Source of the DNA: DAMCAP01 sp964369265
GTDB taxonomy: Bacteria > Bacillota > Clostridia > Oscillospirales > Ruminococcaceae
Direction: 5' to 3'
Assembly (NCBI GenBank): GCA_964369265.1
Contig: CAYJEV010000001.1
Location: 5,786 to 69,785, forward strand
DNA: 64,000 nt
Of this stretch, positions 52,671 to 63,062 are shown one piece after another; position 1 is the first letter of the stretch, and every line of letters starts with the position of its first letter. The notes beneath the pieces were generated by a model. It searched no databases and had not been told where the DNA came from. It saw nothing but the letters and a program-made list of their open reading frames with translations. The position numbers and the translations under genes were made by a program.

Positions 52671-53932
52671 GAATAAAGTTTGATAAAATACTTGAAAATA
52701 ACAATGTTCTAATGTTTATCTCCTTCTTTTTAGCGACTATTCTCTGGTTTAGTATAGCCTATGGAACTGATGAGAGCGCAACAAGGGAGTTTAGCTCTGT
52801 GCCTGTTAAGATTGATATAGAAGGCAGCGTGCCTGGCAGTTTAGGCTTTTCGCCTATATTAAAGGAAGACATAACAGTTGCTGTTGTTCTTGAAGGTGGA
52901 AGATCCAACATGAATAGCCTAACAGCTGATGATATTAGAATTACAGCTAACATATCAGGTATAACCAAAAGCGGAACGTATGAAGTGCTTCTTGAAGCGC
53001 CTGATTATAGGCATCTAGGCTATGATGTTGCTAGTATAGAGCCATCTAGCGTTGAAATTAGGTTTGATAGGCTAATGACCAATACTATACCAGTAACTGG
53101 AGTTATAACTGATGTGACTATTGCTGATGGCTTTGTGCTAAATAAAGAGATAACTCATCCTCAAAACATTACTATTTCTGGACCAGAGGAAGATGTTGTT
53201 CAGGTTAGCTCTGCTTCTGTCAATGTGGCGGTTGGTGCTATGTTAAGCGAAACAACAACATTTTCTGGAGCAATTGCCTTAAAAGATATTTTAGGTAGAG
53301 ATATAAATTCAGAGTTCATTACAATGAGCAACGAAACAGCAGAGGTAACATTAGAGATATACAAAACGGCTGAACTACCACTAGCTGTTGGATTTAATAA
53401 TCGTCCAACAGGCTTTGATGTGGATAATCTCGATTACACAATAGAGCCTAGCACATTGAGAGTTGCAGGTCCGGCTGAAATAATTGATGATTTGGAAGAA
53501 ATATCTCTTGGCAACATTGATATGAGCATGTTGCAGCCAGATAGCGAATACACGTATGATTCCATTCTGCCAAACAATGTTGTTTCAATCGATAATGTCA
53601 ATAGTGCAACTGTTACTTTCCATCCTGACTTATATGTTAGTGGGGTATACAACATACCTGAAATAAGGATTATCAATGCTCCGAATGATTATGAAGTAAC
53701 TGTTGATACAGTTAGCCTTAATAATGTTACTATCTATGGATTCCAAGCTTCAATTGATGCACTTGATGTTGAGGGAATAGTAGCAGAGATTGATTTAAGG
53801 AGTGTTGAGGTGCGTGTTGGACAAATTTCAGTTCCAGTACAGGTAGCATACATTGGCAACGATAATTGCTGGGCATATGGAGAGTATAGCGCTATTATAA
53901 CAGCGAGAGCAAGGGATTCAATAACGCCGTAA
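52667..53932 (+). CDS. cdaR: CdaA regulator CdaR (YbbR-domain protein)
   Basis: Extracytoplasmic regulator anchored beside CdaA. The 421 residues begin with a short cytoplasmic part and one membrane span (VLMFISFFLATILWFSIAYG), followed by four repeated YbbR-type beta domains (for instance VPVKIDIEGSVP and TNTIPVTGVITDVTIADGF). Translation is coupled to cdaA through a 4-base overlap. A terminator follows the stop. Confidence 0.92.
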   Translation: MRIKFDKILENNNVLMFISFFLATILWFSIAYGTDESATREFSSVPVKIDIEGSVPGSLGFSPILKEDITVAVVLEGGRSNMNSLTADDIRITANISGITKSGTYEVLLEAPDYRHLGYDVASIEPSSVEIRFDRLMTNTIPVTGVITDVTIADGFVLNKEITHPQNITISGPEEDVVQVSSASVNVAVGAMLSETTTFSGAIALKDILGRDINSEFITMSNETAEVTLEIYKTAELPLAVGFNNRPTGFDVDNLDYTIEPSTLRVAGPAEIIDDLEEISLGNIDMSMLQPDSEYTYDSILPNNVVSIDNVNSATVTFHPDLYVSGVYNIPEIRIINAPNDYEVTVDTVSLNNVTIYGFQASIDALDVEGIVAEIDLRSVEVRVGQISVPVQVAYIGNDNCWAYGEYSAIITARARDSITP

Positions 53933-53943
53933 ATAAATGATTA

Positions 53944-53977
53944 AAATTAAGTCACCCAACTAAGGGTGGCTTAATTT
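53944..53977 (+). terminator. Terminator after cdaR
   Basis: AAATTAAGTCACCC pairs with GGGTGGCTTAATTT (one T-G pair) around AACTAA. The T run is short. Confidence 0.75.
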
Positions 53978-54001
53978 GATAAAAAAGAAATGGAGCATTA
54001 C

Positions 54002-55585
54002 ATGCCAATAATAGTATCGGGTATTAAACTACCAATAGAAACAAACGAAAACGAAGCAAAGCAAATCGCAATAAATAAATTAAATCTTAAACAAGAGGAT
54101 ATTTCCTCTGTTAACATCGCTAAAAAATCTGTTGATGCAAGAAGAGGGGAGCTTTCATTTGTTTATTCTGTTGCAATAGAGTGCCAAAATAAAAATGAAA
54201 AAGACATAGCAGAAAAAGCGTCTAACAATCAAATAGCGTATAAAGAGAAAAGAGAGTTAATCTTTAAGCATGGCGATAAAAAAATGCAAAATCAGCCAAT
54301 TATTATTGGTTTCGGGCCTGCTGGAATGTTTGCTGGCTTAATATTAGCTCGAGAAGGCTTTAAGCCTATCATAATTGAGCGTGGTGGAGATGTTGAGGCG
54401 CGAGTAAAGGCTGTTGAGGGGTTTTGGAGTGGCGATAAACTTGACACAGAATGCAATGTGCAGTTTGGAGAGGGCGGAGCTGGAACGTTTTCAGATGGAA
54501 AGCTCACAACAAGGATTGGAGACTTTAGAAGCGAGTTTGTTCTTAGGGAGTTTGTGAAGTTTGGTGCTCCAGACAATATCCTATTTAAAGCAAAGCCTCA
54601 TATAGGCACAGACAAGCTAAGGAGTGTTGTTAAGAAGCTAAGAGAAGAGATAATATCTCTTGGTGGCGAACTGCATTTTAATACTCTTGTTGAAAATGTT
54701 AAAATAAAAGAAAATAAAATAAAAGCTGTTTCAACAACAAAAGGCGAGTTTAAGTCAGAGTGCGTAATTTTGGCGATAGGACATAGTGCAAGAGATAGCT
54801 TTTATATGCTGAACAATAATAATGTGCCTATGACAAATAAACCGTTTTCAGTAGGCACAAGAATAGAACACCTTCAATCAAGCTTAGACAAATCATTATA
54901 TGGCAAGTTTGCTGGGCATCCTAAGCTGCCAGTTGGCGAATATCAGTTATCTCAACGCTTTGGTGATGTTGGTGTGTACACATTTTGTATGTGTCCAGGA
55001 GGTGTTGTAGTTCCAGCATCGTCTGAAGAGGGTAGAATTGCTGTCAATGGCATGAGCGAATATGCGCGAAACACAAAAAATGCAAATTCTGCCTTTGTTG
55101 TTTCTGTAAATCAAGATATATTTGGAGCTAATTGGGATGATGGCATTAAGTTTCAAAGGTCGCTTGAGGAGAAGGCTTTTCTTTTAGGTGGTGGCAACTA
55201 TGTTGCGCCAGCAGAAACTGTTGGAAGCTTTCTTGGCGATAAAACGTCCATTTCATTAGTAACTCCGAGTTATGCAAGAGGGGTGAAAGAAGTATCGCTA
55301 TCTGAGTTGTTCCCAAAAGAGATGACACAGCTAATGAAACAAACTTTGCCTGTATTTGCAAGAAAGTTAGCTTGCTTTGGGGATAAATCTGCTGTTATGA
55401 CAGGGGTTGAAACAAGAACTTCTTCTCCAGTTAAAATTCAAAGAAACGAAAACTTTGAAAGTGTTGGAGTGGCTGGATTGTTTCCTTGTGGTGAGGGAGC
55501 TGGATATGCTGGTGGAATTATGAGTGCAGCTATAGATGGAATAAAAGTTGCTGAGAGGATAATATCTGAATATTGTATAGATTAG
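54002..55585 (+). CDS. NAD(P)/FAD-dependent dehydrogenase of the COG2509 type
   Basis: 527-residue flavoprotein of undefined substrate, widely conserved in anaerobes. An N-terminal domain of about 95 residues precedes the FAD-binding PIIIGFGPAGMFAGLILA. Then come FGEGGAGTFSDGKLTTRI, ILAIGHSARDSFYML and MCPGGVVVPASSEEG, and the C-terminal LFPCGEGAGYAGGIMSAAIDG. ATG 54002 is chosen because TGGAGC lies before it; the frame is open 12 bases further. I recognise the family but not a function. Confidence 0.88.
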   Translation: MPIIVSGIKLPIETNENEAKQIAINKLNLKQEDISSVNIAKKSVDARRGELSFVYSVAIECQNKNEKDIAEKASNNQIAYKEKRELIFKHGDKKMQNQPIIIGFGPAGMFAGLILAREGFKPIIIERGGDVEARVKAVEGFWSGDKLDTECNVQFGEGGAGTFSDGKLTTRIGDFRSEFVLREFVKFGAPDNILFKAKPHIGTDKLRSVVKKLREEIISLGGELHFNTLVENVKIKENKIKAVSTTKGEFKSECVILAIGHSARDSFYMLNNNNVPMTNKPFSVGTRIEHLQSSLDKSLYGKFAGHPKLPVGEYQLSQRFGDVGVYTFCMCPGGVVVPASSEEGRIAVNGMSEYARNTKNANSAFVVSVNQDIFGANWDDGIKFQRSLEEKAFLLGGGNYVAPAETVGSFLGDKTSISLVTPSYARGVKEVSLSELFPKEMTQLMKQTLPVFARKLACFGDKSAVMTGVETRTSSPVKIQRNENFESVGVAGLFPCGEGAGYAGGIMSAAIDGIKVAERIISEYCID

Positions 55586-55627
55586 TATAATTATGCCTGT
55601 AAATGATAAATTTATAGGCATAAAACA

Positions 55628-55656
55628 TTGAATTATTTGTATAATTATGTTATAAT
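55628..55656 (+). promoter_or_regulatory. Promoter of the recJ-rel operon
   Basis: TTGAAT (55628-55633), a 17-base spacer and TATAAT (55651-55656), about 115 bases ahead of recJ. Confidence 0.6.
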
Positions 55657-55769
55657 TATAAGAATTGAACAATTTATATTAAGCTTTATATATTATATAT
55701 AGATTAAATCAACATTGTTGACAATATTATTGTTTTTGTATAAACAATGTTTGCGAGGAGGGAATAGCT

Positions 55770-57794
55770 ATGAAATACTGGAAGTTTAATGAGCCTACAT
55801 TAGCTGATGTAAGTGAGATTAGTAATAGATTAAATGTACCAACTTTAGTTGGTGGTGTTATGGCTAGTAGAGGGATTTCAGTTGAGGAGGCATATTCTTT
55901 TCTTAATTCAAACAAACTGCATAACCCTTATCTAATGAAAGGGATGAATGAGGCAGTTGCCCTAATAAGGGATGCAATTGAAAATGACAAAATGGTAGCG
56001 GTTTTTGGCGATTATGATTGTGATGGTGTAACCTCAACCGCTATATTGAACGACTACTTAAATAATATTGGTTGTAACTCTATTTTTTATATTCCACATA
56101 GAGAAGAAGAAGGTTACGGAATAAATATCAAAGCTGTTGAAGAGCTTCATAAAATGGGTGTTGAGCTAATCATAACAGTTGATAATGGAATAAGTGCTAT
56201 TGATGAGATAGCTAGGGCGAAGGAGCTTGGTATAACTGTAGTTGTTACTGATCATCATATGCCAAGGGAAATCTTGCCATCAGCAGATGCAATAATAAAT
56301 CCGCATCAAGAGGGTTGTGACTATCCTTTTAAAGAGCTTTCAGGGGTTGGTGTTGCTTTTAAGCTTATTTGTGCTTTAGAAGATGATGTTGATTGTTATG
56401 AAACGCTTCATGAATATTGTGATTTAGTAGCTATAGGAACTGTAGCAGATATAGTTGAGCTAAAAGATGAAAACAGAATATTTGTTCGTGAGGGTGTAGT
56501 ATCCCTTCGCGACCCTCATAGAATAGGGCTTAGAAGGCTTATGGATATTGCTGCTATTGACACAAATAGTTTAACTTCTGAAACTATAGCATTTTCAATC
56601 GCACCAAGAATAAATTCTGTCGGCAGGCTTGACTCGGCTGAAATGGCTGTTTTGCTGCTACTGACTGAAGATATTAGAGAGGCTGACGACATTATATCTC
56701 AAATGCAACAACATAATGCAGACAGAAAATCAATTGAAAGAGAAATCTTTTTGAGTGTTCAAAAGAAAGTGAATGAACACCCAGAAATATTAAATGATAG
56801 AGTATTGGTGTTTTATGGAGAAGACTGGAATGCTGGGGTTATAGGGATTGTCGCTTCAAGAGTTGTTAATGCATATGGAAAGCCGACAATTATAATTTCA
56901 AAAGGCGAAAATGAAGCTAAAGCTTCTGGTAGAAGTGTTGAAGGCTTCTCGCTAATTGATGCTATATTTGCTTCTAGTAATTTACTAACTAAATATGGCG
57001 GACATCCAATGGCAGCTGGACTTTCGCTTTTAAATGAAAATATTGATAAGTTTATATTTAGAATAAACAGCTATGCAAAAGAGCATTATTTTAAGATGCC
57101 TGTAGATTCAATTTCGGTCGACTATATATGTTCGCCTTCTGAAATAAATATAAACAGCATTAAGAATATAGCTAGGCTTGAGCCTTTTGGAGCTGGGAAT
57201 GAAAAGCCTTTGTTTTGCTTGCAGAACGTTGCTATAACAAAAATACAATCACTATCTGAAGGAAAGCATCAAAAAATTACTGTTCAAAAAGAGGATGAAA
57301 GCTTTGAGATCCTGTTCTTCTCACGCTCAAGGGAAAGTATACCATTTACTATTGGCGATATAATTGACATAACTTTTACCCTCTCAATCAATACATATAA
57401 TGGAGCTGAGAAGATATCCTTAAAAGGCGTTGATATGCATATTAGCAATTTGAATCAAGAGAATTATTTTGAGGGAGTAGCTTTATTTGATAATTATAAG
57501 CGAAATGAGCTTTGTGGTGCTGGCTTTGTTCCTAGTCGTGATGAGTTTGCAGAAGTTTATAAATACATACGTTCAAAAAGACGACTTGAAGCAAATAGCC
57601 AAAAGATACATCTAGGCTGTTCTAACGGTGAAATGCCTTATATAAATTTCCTAATAGCATTAGAGGCTATGATAGAGCTTAAGTTGATATCTAAAGTCGA
57701 GGGGCATATAATAATAAACCCTGTGACTGAGAAAGTATCTCTTGAAAGTTCAAAAGTGATAAGGAGTTTGATGGAAAATGAAACCAAAAGTTAA
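55770..57794 (+). CDS. recJ: Single-stranded-DNA exonuclease RecJ
   Basis: 5'-3' exonuclease of recombination and mismatch repair. The 674 residues carry the DHH-superfamily motifs FGDYDCDGVTS, TVDNGISA, VTDHHMP and SGVGVAFKL. Then come the DHHA1 half with APRINSVGRLDSAEMAV, GGHPMAAGLS and a C-terminal OB region (FEPFGAGNEKP-type motif seen as LEPFGAGNEKPLF). GAGGAGG precedes the ATG. It overlaps rel by 17 bases. Confidence 0.95.
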   Translation: MKYWKFNEPTLADVSEISNRLNVPTLVGGVMASRGISVEEAYSFLNSNKLHNPYLMKGMNEAVALIRDAIENDKMVAVFGDYDCDGVTSTAILNDYLNNIGCNSIFYIPHREEEGYGINIKAVEELHKMGVELIITVDNGISAIDEIARAKELGITVVVTDHHMPREILPSADAIINPHQEGCDYPFKELSGVGVAFKLICALEDDVDCYETLHEYCDLVAIGTVADIVELKDENRIFVREGVVSLRDPHRIGLRRLMDIAAIDTNSLTSETIAFSIAPRINSVGRLDSAEMAVLLLLTEDIREADDIISQMQQHNADRKSIEREIFLSVQKKVNEHPEILNDRVLVFYGEDWNAGVIGIVASRVVNAYGKPTIIISKGENEAKASGRSVEGFSLIDAIFASSNLLTKYGGHPMAAGLSLLNENIDKFIFRINSYAKEHYFKMPVDSISVDYICSPSEININSIKNIARLEPFGAGNEKPLFCLQNVAITKIQSLSEGKHQKITVQKEDESFEILFFSRSRESIPFTIGDIIDITFTLSINTYNGAEKISLKGVDMHISNLNQENYFEGVALFDNYKRNELCGAGFVPSRDEFAEVYKYIRSKRRLEANSQKIHLGCSNGEMPYINFLIALEAMIELKLISKVEGHIIINPVTEKVSLESSKVIRSLMENETKS

Positions 57795-59979
57795 TTATAC
57801 TTATGATGAACTTGTTGCTGTCATTGAAAAAAGCGGCAGAAAGTTCAAGATGGATTTATTAAAAAAAGCCTATGACTTAGCCTACGAGGCACATGGCGAT
57901 CAAAGAAGAAAGTCAGGTGAGTTATATATTACTCATCCTGTTTCTGTTGCTGTTATATTAGTTGAGCTGGGCATGGATTCAGAATCTTTGATAGCAGCTC
58001 TGCTTCATGATGTAGTCGAAGATACTCATGTACCATTATCACAAATTGAATCTGATTTTGGTGCAGAAGTAGCTTTGCTAGTTAATGGTGTTACAAAGCT
58101 TGGACAAATTCCATACTCTGATAGAGAGAAAGAGCAAGCAGAGAATATTAGAAAAATGCTCTTAGCTATGGCTCAAGATATAAGAGTAATGATAATAAAG
58201 CTTGCTGATAGGCTTCATAACGCAAGAACCTTTGAGTTCTTATCTGATGAAAAGGCTAGATATAAATCCAAAGAAACTATGGAGATATATGCCCCAATAG
58301 CTCATAGGCTCGGTATGAAGACTGTAAAAGAGGAGCTAGAGGATATATCTCTAAGATATCTAGATCCTATTGCATATAATGAAATAGAAAGCCAGCTAGC
58401 TCTTAGAAAAGGCGAGAGAACAAGCTTTATTGACTCAATCAAAGAGAGAATAAAAGAGCGAGTTGACGCTGTTATTCCCGATGCAATGATAGAGGGACGT
58501 GTTAAAAGCACATATGGCATATATCGAAAAGTGTATTTGCAAGGACGTTCGATTGATGAAATATTTGATGTATATGCAGTTAGAGTAATAGTCGATAATG
58601 TTGGCGAATGTTATAATGTGCTTGGTATAGTTCATGACATGTTCCAGCCAATCCCAAACAGATTTAAAGATTATATCTCAACTCCAAAGCAAAATATGTA
58701 TCAATCGCTTCATACAACTGTTTTTGATAAGCATGGAATACCTTTTGAAATACAAATTAGAACTTGGGATATGCACTACACAGCCGAATATGGTATTGCA
58801 GCACACTGGAAGTATAAATCAGGAATAGCTAGCAAGGATAAACTAGAGGAGAGAATAGCTTGGGTTCGTCAGCTTATTGAAAATCAACAAGATGGCGAAG
58901 ATGCAGAGGAAATTATTCGCTCTATTAAGTCTGACATAGCTCCTGATGAAGTTTTTGTGTTCACTCCAAAAGGCGATGTAGTAAACTTGCCAACAGGTGC
59001 AACAGTTATTGACTTTGCTTATGCTATACACTCTGGCGTTGGAAATAGAATGTCTGGTGCCAAAGTTGATGGAAAGATTGTGCCATTTGATTTTGAAGTT
59101 CAGACAGGTATGATAGTTGAGATTATAACAAAATCAACTGAGCAACCAAATAGAGATTGGTTAAGTATAGTTAAAACAAGCGAAGCAAGAAGCAAAATTC
59201 GAAACTGGTTTAAGAGAGAAAAGCGCCCTGAGAATATTGAAGAGGGCAAAAACCAAGTTGAGAAAGAGTTTAAGCGAAACAGTATACATTTAGAGGGTGA
59301 AGCTCTTGAGAAATTCTTGCTTGAGGAAACCAAGAGACAAAAAATCAATAGCGTTGCTGATTTTTATGCAGCAATTGGTTATGGCGGTCTTTCTCTCGCT
59401 AAGATACTTCCAAGACTTAAAGAAACCTATCTAAAAAACACTAAATCAAAGCAAGCTGAAACAGCAACAGTAACCATCAACGATGTAGTTAACACGTCAA
59501 AGCCTGAAAAATCCAAAAAAGCTTCAAGCGGTGTTATAGTCGAAGGGCTTGATAGTTGCTTAGTTAAATTCGCTAAATGTTGTAATCCGGTTCCTGGTGA
59601 TAATATAGTTGGATTTATCACAAGAGGAGCGGGCGTTTCAATCCATAAAACAGATTGTATTAACTACACTTCCTCAATCAGAGATGAAGAGCAGAAGGAA
59701 AGATGGGTTAAAACTAGCTGGGCAAACACAGTTAAGGAAAGTTTCCATTCCTCGCTTGATATATTATGCGCAACTCGTGGTGGATTATTTGCTGATATTA
59801 GTGTTGCACTTAATAACCTTAGAGTGCCTGTAAATGCAATTATGGGTAAGGATCAAAAAGATAATACAACTATAATACAATTAACGATTACTGTTTCTGA
59901 TATAAATCAGCTTACTTATGTTATAAATTCTCTGAAAAACATTTCAGGTGTGTTAGCGATAAGTCGTGCAGTAGGGTAG
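57778..59979 (+). CDS. rel: Bifunctional (p)ppGpp synthetase/hydrolase Rel
   Basis: Ribosome-associated stringent-response enzyme. The 733 residues show an HD hydrolase domain (SVAVILVELGMDSESLIAAL and LLHDVVEDT at about residues 77-84), IIKLADRLHNART, and the synthetase domain with YGIYRKVYLQG, RFKDYISTPKQNMYQSLHTT and EIQIRTWDMHYTAEYG. Next come a TGS domain (VFVFTPKGDVVNLP, GATVIDFAYAIHSGVG) and a C-terminal zinc-finger and ACT part (CLVKFAKCCNPVPGD). It appears to have both activities. Confidence 0.96.
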   Translation: MKPKVNYTYDELVAVIEKSGRKFKMDLLKKAYDLAYEAHGDQRRKSGELYITHPVSVAVILVELGMDSESLIAALLHDVVEDTHVPLSQIESDFGAEVALLVNGVTKLGQIPYSDREKEQAENIRKMLLAMAQDIRVMIIKLADRLHNARTFEFLSDEKARYKSKETMEIYAPIAHRLGMKTVKEELEDISLRYLDPIAYNEIESQLALRKGERTSFIDSIKERIKERVDAVIPDAMIEGRVKSTYGIYRKVYLQGRSIDEIFDVYAVRVIVDNVGECYNVLGIVHDMFQPIPNRFKDYISTPKQNMYQSLHTTVFDKHGIPFEIQIRTWDMHYTAEYGIAAHWKYKSGIASKDKLEERIAWVRQLIENQQDGEDAEEIIRSIKSDIAPDEVFVFTPKGDVVNLPTGATVIDFAYAIHSGVGNRMSGAKVDGKIVPFDFEVQTGMIVEIITKSTEQPNRDWLSIVKTSEARSKIRNWFKREKRPENIEEGKNQVEKEFKRNSIHLEGEALEKFLLEETKRQKINSVADFYAAIGYGGLSLAKILPRLKETYLKNTKSKQAETATVTINDVVNTSKPEKSKKASSGVIVEGLDSCLVKFAKCCNPVPGDNIVGFITRGAGVSIHKTDCINYTSSIRDEEQKERWVKTSWANTVKESFHSSLDILCATRGGLFADISVALNNLRVPVNAIMGKDQKDNTTIIQLTITVSDINQLTYVINSLKNISGVLAISRAVG

Positions 59980-59987
59980 GGGGACAA

Positions 59988-60455
59988 ATGAGAGCAGTAG
60001 TTCAGAGAGTTAGTAGTGCAAATGTAGTGATTGATAGCAAGCTGCATAGCCAAATAAACACAGGATTAATGGTGCTTCTTGGTGTGAAAGATGGTGACAC
60101 AAAAAAGGAAGCGGATTACCTTGCTTCTAAAGTTGCAGGTCTTAGAATTTTCACAGATGAGAATGATAAAATGAATTTATCTGTGAATGATGTTGATGGT
60201 GAGATACTAGTTGTTTCCAATTTCACACTATATGGTGATTGCAAAAAAGGAAAGCGTCCATCTTTTATTTCAGCGGCAGTGCCTAATATTGCCAATCCAC
60301 TATATGAGTATTTTTGTGAAAAACTTCTTTCAGAGGGAGTTAAGAATGTAGAAAAGGGCGTTTTTGGAGCTGATATGAAAGTATCTATAACTAATGATGG
60401 ACCTGTGACAATAATTTTAGATACTGAAGAGATGATGCCAAAGGGCAAGGTATAA
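59988..60455 (+). CDS. dtd: D-aminoacyl-tRNA deacylase
   Basis: Removes D-amino acids mischarged on tRNA. The 155 residues begin MRAVVQRVSSANVVID and include LVLLGV-type VLLGVKDGD, LRIFTDENDKMNLSV, VSNFTLYGDCKKGKRP and NDGPVTIILDTEE with the Gly-Pro motif. Usually the block reads SQFTLYGD; here it is SNFTLYGD. The gap after rel is 8 bases. Confidence 0.95.
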   Translation: MRAVVQRVSSANVVIDSKLHSQINTGLMVLLGVKDGDTKKEADYLASKVAGLRIFTDENDKMNLSVNDVDGEILVVSNFTLYGDCKKGKRPSFISAAVPNIANPLYEYFCEKLLSEGVKNVEKGVFGADMKVSITNDGPVTIILDTEEMMPKGKV

Positions 60456-60466
60456 AAGGAGAAACT

Positions 60467-61105
60467 ATGACAGTTAAAAATTTAAAAATTGGACCAATTC
60501 AGACTAATTGCTATATTGCATACGACAACAATAAAGTTGGATTTGTTGTTGACCCGCCGCTTTATGGAGAAAAGATAAATGATTACCTAAAAGAGAACGG
60601 CATTACAATAACTCATATACTTTTAACACATGCTCATTTTGATCATGTTGGGGGTGTAAAAAAACTAAAAGCACTTAACCCTAATGCAGTTGTTGTAATA
60701 GGTCAACCTGATGCAGAGGCAGTAGGTTATGTTAGCGATAGCTTTAGGGTTGCTATAAGAGCTTATATTGACGATTATACCGACATTCCTTTGAACGAAT
60801 TTGTTGTCGATGGTGATAAGATAATAAGCGGAGATATGGAAATATCTGTCCTTTCAACACCAGGACATACAAGAGGGGGAGTATGCTATTTAGTGGAGAA
60901 TAATATCTTCACAGGCGATACTCTTTTCAAGCAAGAAGTTGGTAGATGTGATTTAGATGGTGGTGACTACCATACTATACTGCGTTCTGTTAAAAGGCTT
61001 GCAGCCCTTCCTGGCGACTATATTGTATATCCAGGACATGAAGATTTCAGTACAATGGAGCATGAACGTGTGTATAACCGCTATATAAAATCTAACGAGG
61101 TATAA
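60467..61105 (+). CDS. MBL-fold metallo-hydrolase (glyoxalase II-like)
   Basis: 212-residue zinc hydrolase. Metal ligands are in LLTHAHFDHVGGV (HxHxDH), STPGHTRGGVCYLV, FTGDTLFKQEVGR and YPGHEDFS. It follows dtd in many Firmicutes. The substrate is unknown; hydroxyacylglutathione or bacillithiol thioester hydrolysis is a possibility only. AAAGGAG precedes the ATG. Confidence 0.9.
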   Translation: MTVKNLKIGPIQTNCYIAYDNNKVGFVVDPPLYGEKINDYLKENGITITHILLTHAHFDHVGGVKKLKALNPNAVVVIGQPDAEAVGYVSDSFRVAIRAYIDDYTDIPLNEFVVDGDKIISGDMEISVLSTPGHTRGGVCYLVENNIFTGDTLFKQEVGRCDLDGGDYHTILRSVKRLAALPGDYIVYPGHEDFSTMEHERVYNRYIKSNEV

Positions 61106-61107
61106 TA

Positions 61108-62550
61108 TTGAGCATTCTAAATAGGGAGATAAAAAATCTTTCTTTAATTAACATAGGCCATAGCTATAGTTATGAGCTAAGAAATATTTGCAGAATTTTC
61201 TTTCCCTTAGCATCTGTTCTGGAGCTTGAAGGGGAGGATAGCCTAGTCGCTGAAATCACAGAAACTAAGGCTATAATCACATTAACAATAAGTGATTTTA
61301 AAGAGAGTAGAGATTGTTATATTAAAAATAATGCTGAGCTTGCTATATCAAAGCTACTATTTATAACCTTGTCAGAGCTAACAGGCTATAAACCGGATTG
61401 GGGCATGCTTACAGGTATTCGTCCAGTCAAGCTTATTCATAAGGCTATGGAAGAAGGCTTAACAGACGAAGAAATAGTAAGATATTTTGATAATGTGTTT
61501 TGTGCAAGCGAAGAAATGATTAAGCTATCAATAGATATTGCAAAAAAGGAAAGTAAAATCAAAGCGCTATCTAAAAGTAATAGCTTTAGCTTGTATATAG
61601 GTGTGCCTTTTTGCCCAACTAAATGTAGTTATTGTTCGTTTGTTTCTGGCGCTGTGTCTAGTTTTGGAAAATATATAGATCCATATGTTGAGAAGCTGGT
61701 TGAAGAGCTTAAATATATAGGGGATATAGCTAAAAATCTTAATTTAAGATTAGAAACAATTTATTTTGGAGGAGGAACTCCAACAACTTTATCAGCAAGC
61801 CAGCTTAAAAAAGTTCTATCAGCTGTAAATAATAACTTTGACCTAACAACTCTAAGAGAGTTTACTGTTGAGGCTGGAAGACCTGATTCAATTGATGAAG
61901 AAAAGTTAAGGGTTATAAAATCATTTAACATTAGGAGGATAAGTATAAATCCTCAAACTTTGTCAGATGATATATTGAAGAGTGTTGGCAGAACTCACAC
62001 AGGGGAAGATGTAATAAACACCTTTAATTTAGCGAGGGAAGTTGGTTTTGATTGCATAAATATGGATTTGATTGCAGGGCTTCCTGGAGAGAGCTTTGAA
62101 AGCTTTAAGCATTCTCTTGACACTGTATATAAACTTTCTCCTGAAAATATAACGGTGCATACACTAACCATAAAACGAGCTAGTGATATATATCAGAACT
62201 CTGATAGTATTGAGGAAAGTGTTGAAGAAATAACAACGAAAATGGTTAAATACGCTAGAGAGAAGCTTTTAGCTCAAAATTATAGCCCTTATTACCTTTA
62301 TCGCCAAAAAAACACTGTTGCAAATTTAGAAAATATAGGTTACTCTATACCTAATGAAGAATGCTTATACAATATATATATAATGGATGAAACGCACAGT
62401 ATTTTTTCTGCTGGAGCTGGTGGTGTCACTAAGCTTAGAAAGGGAAATGATATAAAGAGGATACATAACTTTAAGCATCCACACGAATATATAGATCGTT
62501 TTGATGAGCTTTTAAAAAGAAAAGATGAGATTGCTTCGTTTTTAGAATGA
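61108..62550 (+). CDS. hemZ: HemZ-type coproporphyrinogen-like radical SAM protein
   Basis: 480-residue radical SAM protein in the HemZ branch of coproporphyrinogen-III-oxidase-like enzymes. It has an N-terminal extension of about 155 residues containing GMLTGIRPVKLIHK. The cluster motif is GVPFCPTKCSYCSFVSG (CxxxCxxC), followed by YFGGGTPTTLSASQ, FTVEAGRPDSI and MDLIAGLPGES. The position between the MBL gene and hisS-like neighbours is conserved in Clostridia. Haem synthesis is not proven for these anaerobes. The start is TTG 61108. Confidence 0.9.
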   Translation: MSILNREIKNLSLINIGHSYSYELRNICRIFFPLASVLELEGEDSLVAEITETKAIITLTISDFKESRDCYIKNNAELAISKLLFITLSELTGYKPDWGMLTGIRPVKLIHKAMEEGLTDEEIVRYFDNVFCASEEMIKLSIDIAKKESKIKALSKSNSFSLYIGVPFCPTKCSYCSFVSGAVSSFGKYIDPYVEKLVEELKYIGDIAKNLNLRLETIYFGGGTPTTLSASQLKKVLSAVNNNFDLTTLREFTVEAGRPDSIDEEKLRVIKSFNIRRISINPQTLSDDILKSVGRTHTGEDVINTFNLAREVGFDCINMDLIAGLPGESFESFKHSLDTVYKLSPENITVHTLTIKRASDIYQNSDSIEESVEEITTKMVKYAREKLLAQNYSPYYLYRQKNTVANLENIGYSIPNEECLYNIYIMDETHSIFSAGAGGVTKLRKGNDIKRIHNFKHPHEYIDRFDELLKRKDEIASFLE

Positions 62551-62571
62551 GTAATAGATGGGGGTTAGAAA

Positions 62572-62931
62572 GTGGAGTTTAAGAATATATTAAATAATGC
62601 AAAATCTATTATAAATATAGCTGGCAAAAAAACAGGTATTGCTGTTGAGGCGTCAAAGCTTAGATTAACAGTGCTACAAAAAAAGTCTATGCTTCAAAGT
62701 ACATTTGAGAGAATAGGCTCGCTTTATTATCTACAAGAGAAAAAAGGAACGCTTGGCGATAACTCTCTTATGAAAATTTGTATAGAAGAAGTAGATACTC
62801 TTTCAAAAGAAATTGAGGAGCTAAATGCTAAACTTGGTCAGTTGATTAAAGGGATTGAATGCAGTCATTGTGGAACTAAAAATCCAGCAGACGCAACTGC
62901 TTGTACGTTTTGTGGACAAATTATTGAATAG
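62572..62931 (+). CDS. Small coiled-coil protein with a C-terminal zinc ribbon
   Basis: 119 residues starting at GTG 62572, with GGGGG upstream. Residues about 1-90 form an amphipathic helical stretch; the C-terminus carries ECSHCGTKNPADATACTFCG, a CxxC...CxxC zinc ribbon. It does not resemble a named family I can place. A terminator follows. Confidence 0.75.
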   Translation: MEFKNILNNAKSIINIAGKKTGIAVEASKLRLTVLQKKSMLQSTFERIGSLYYLQEKKGTLGDNSLMKICIEEVDTLSKEIEELNAKLGQLIKGIECSHCGTKNPADATACTFCGQIIE

Positions 62932-62961
62932 TGTCTTAGAAAACAAACTCAACTAACATTT

Positions 62962-62985
62962 AACCAGGTTTACGCCTGGTTTTTA
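62962..62985 (+). terminator. Terminator after the zinc-ribbon gene
   Basis: AACCAGGT pairs with GCCTGGTT (one T-G pair) around TTAC, followed by TTT. Confidence 0.85.
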
Positions 62986-63062
62986 TAAATAAACACAATT
63001 GTAATATCCATACTGCTTTTAGCGTATACATGAGTTAAGAAATAAAATACAATGAGGTGGAT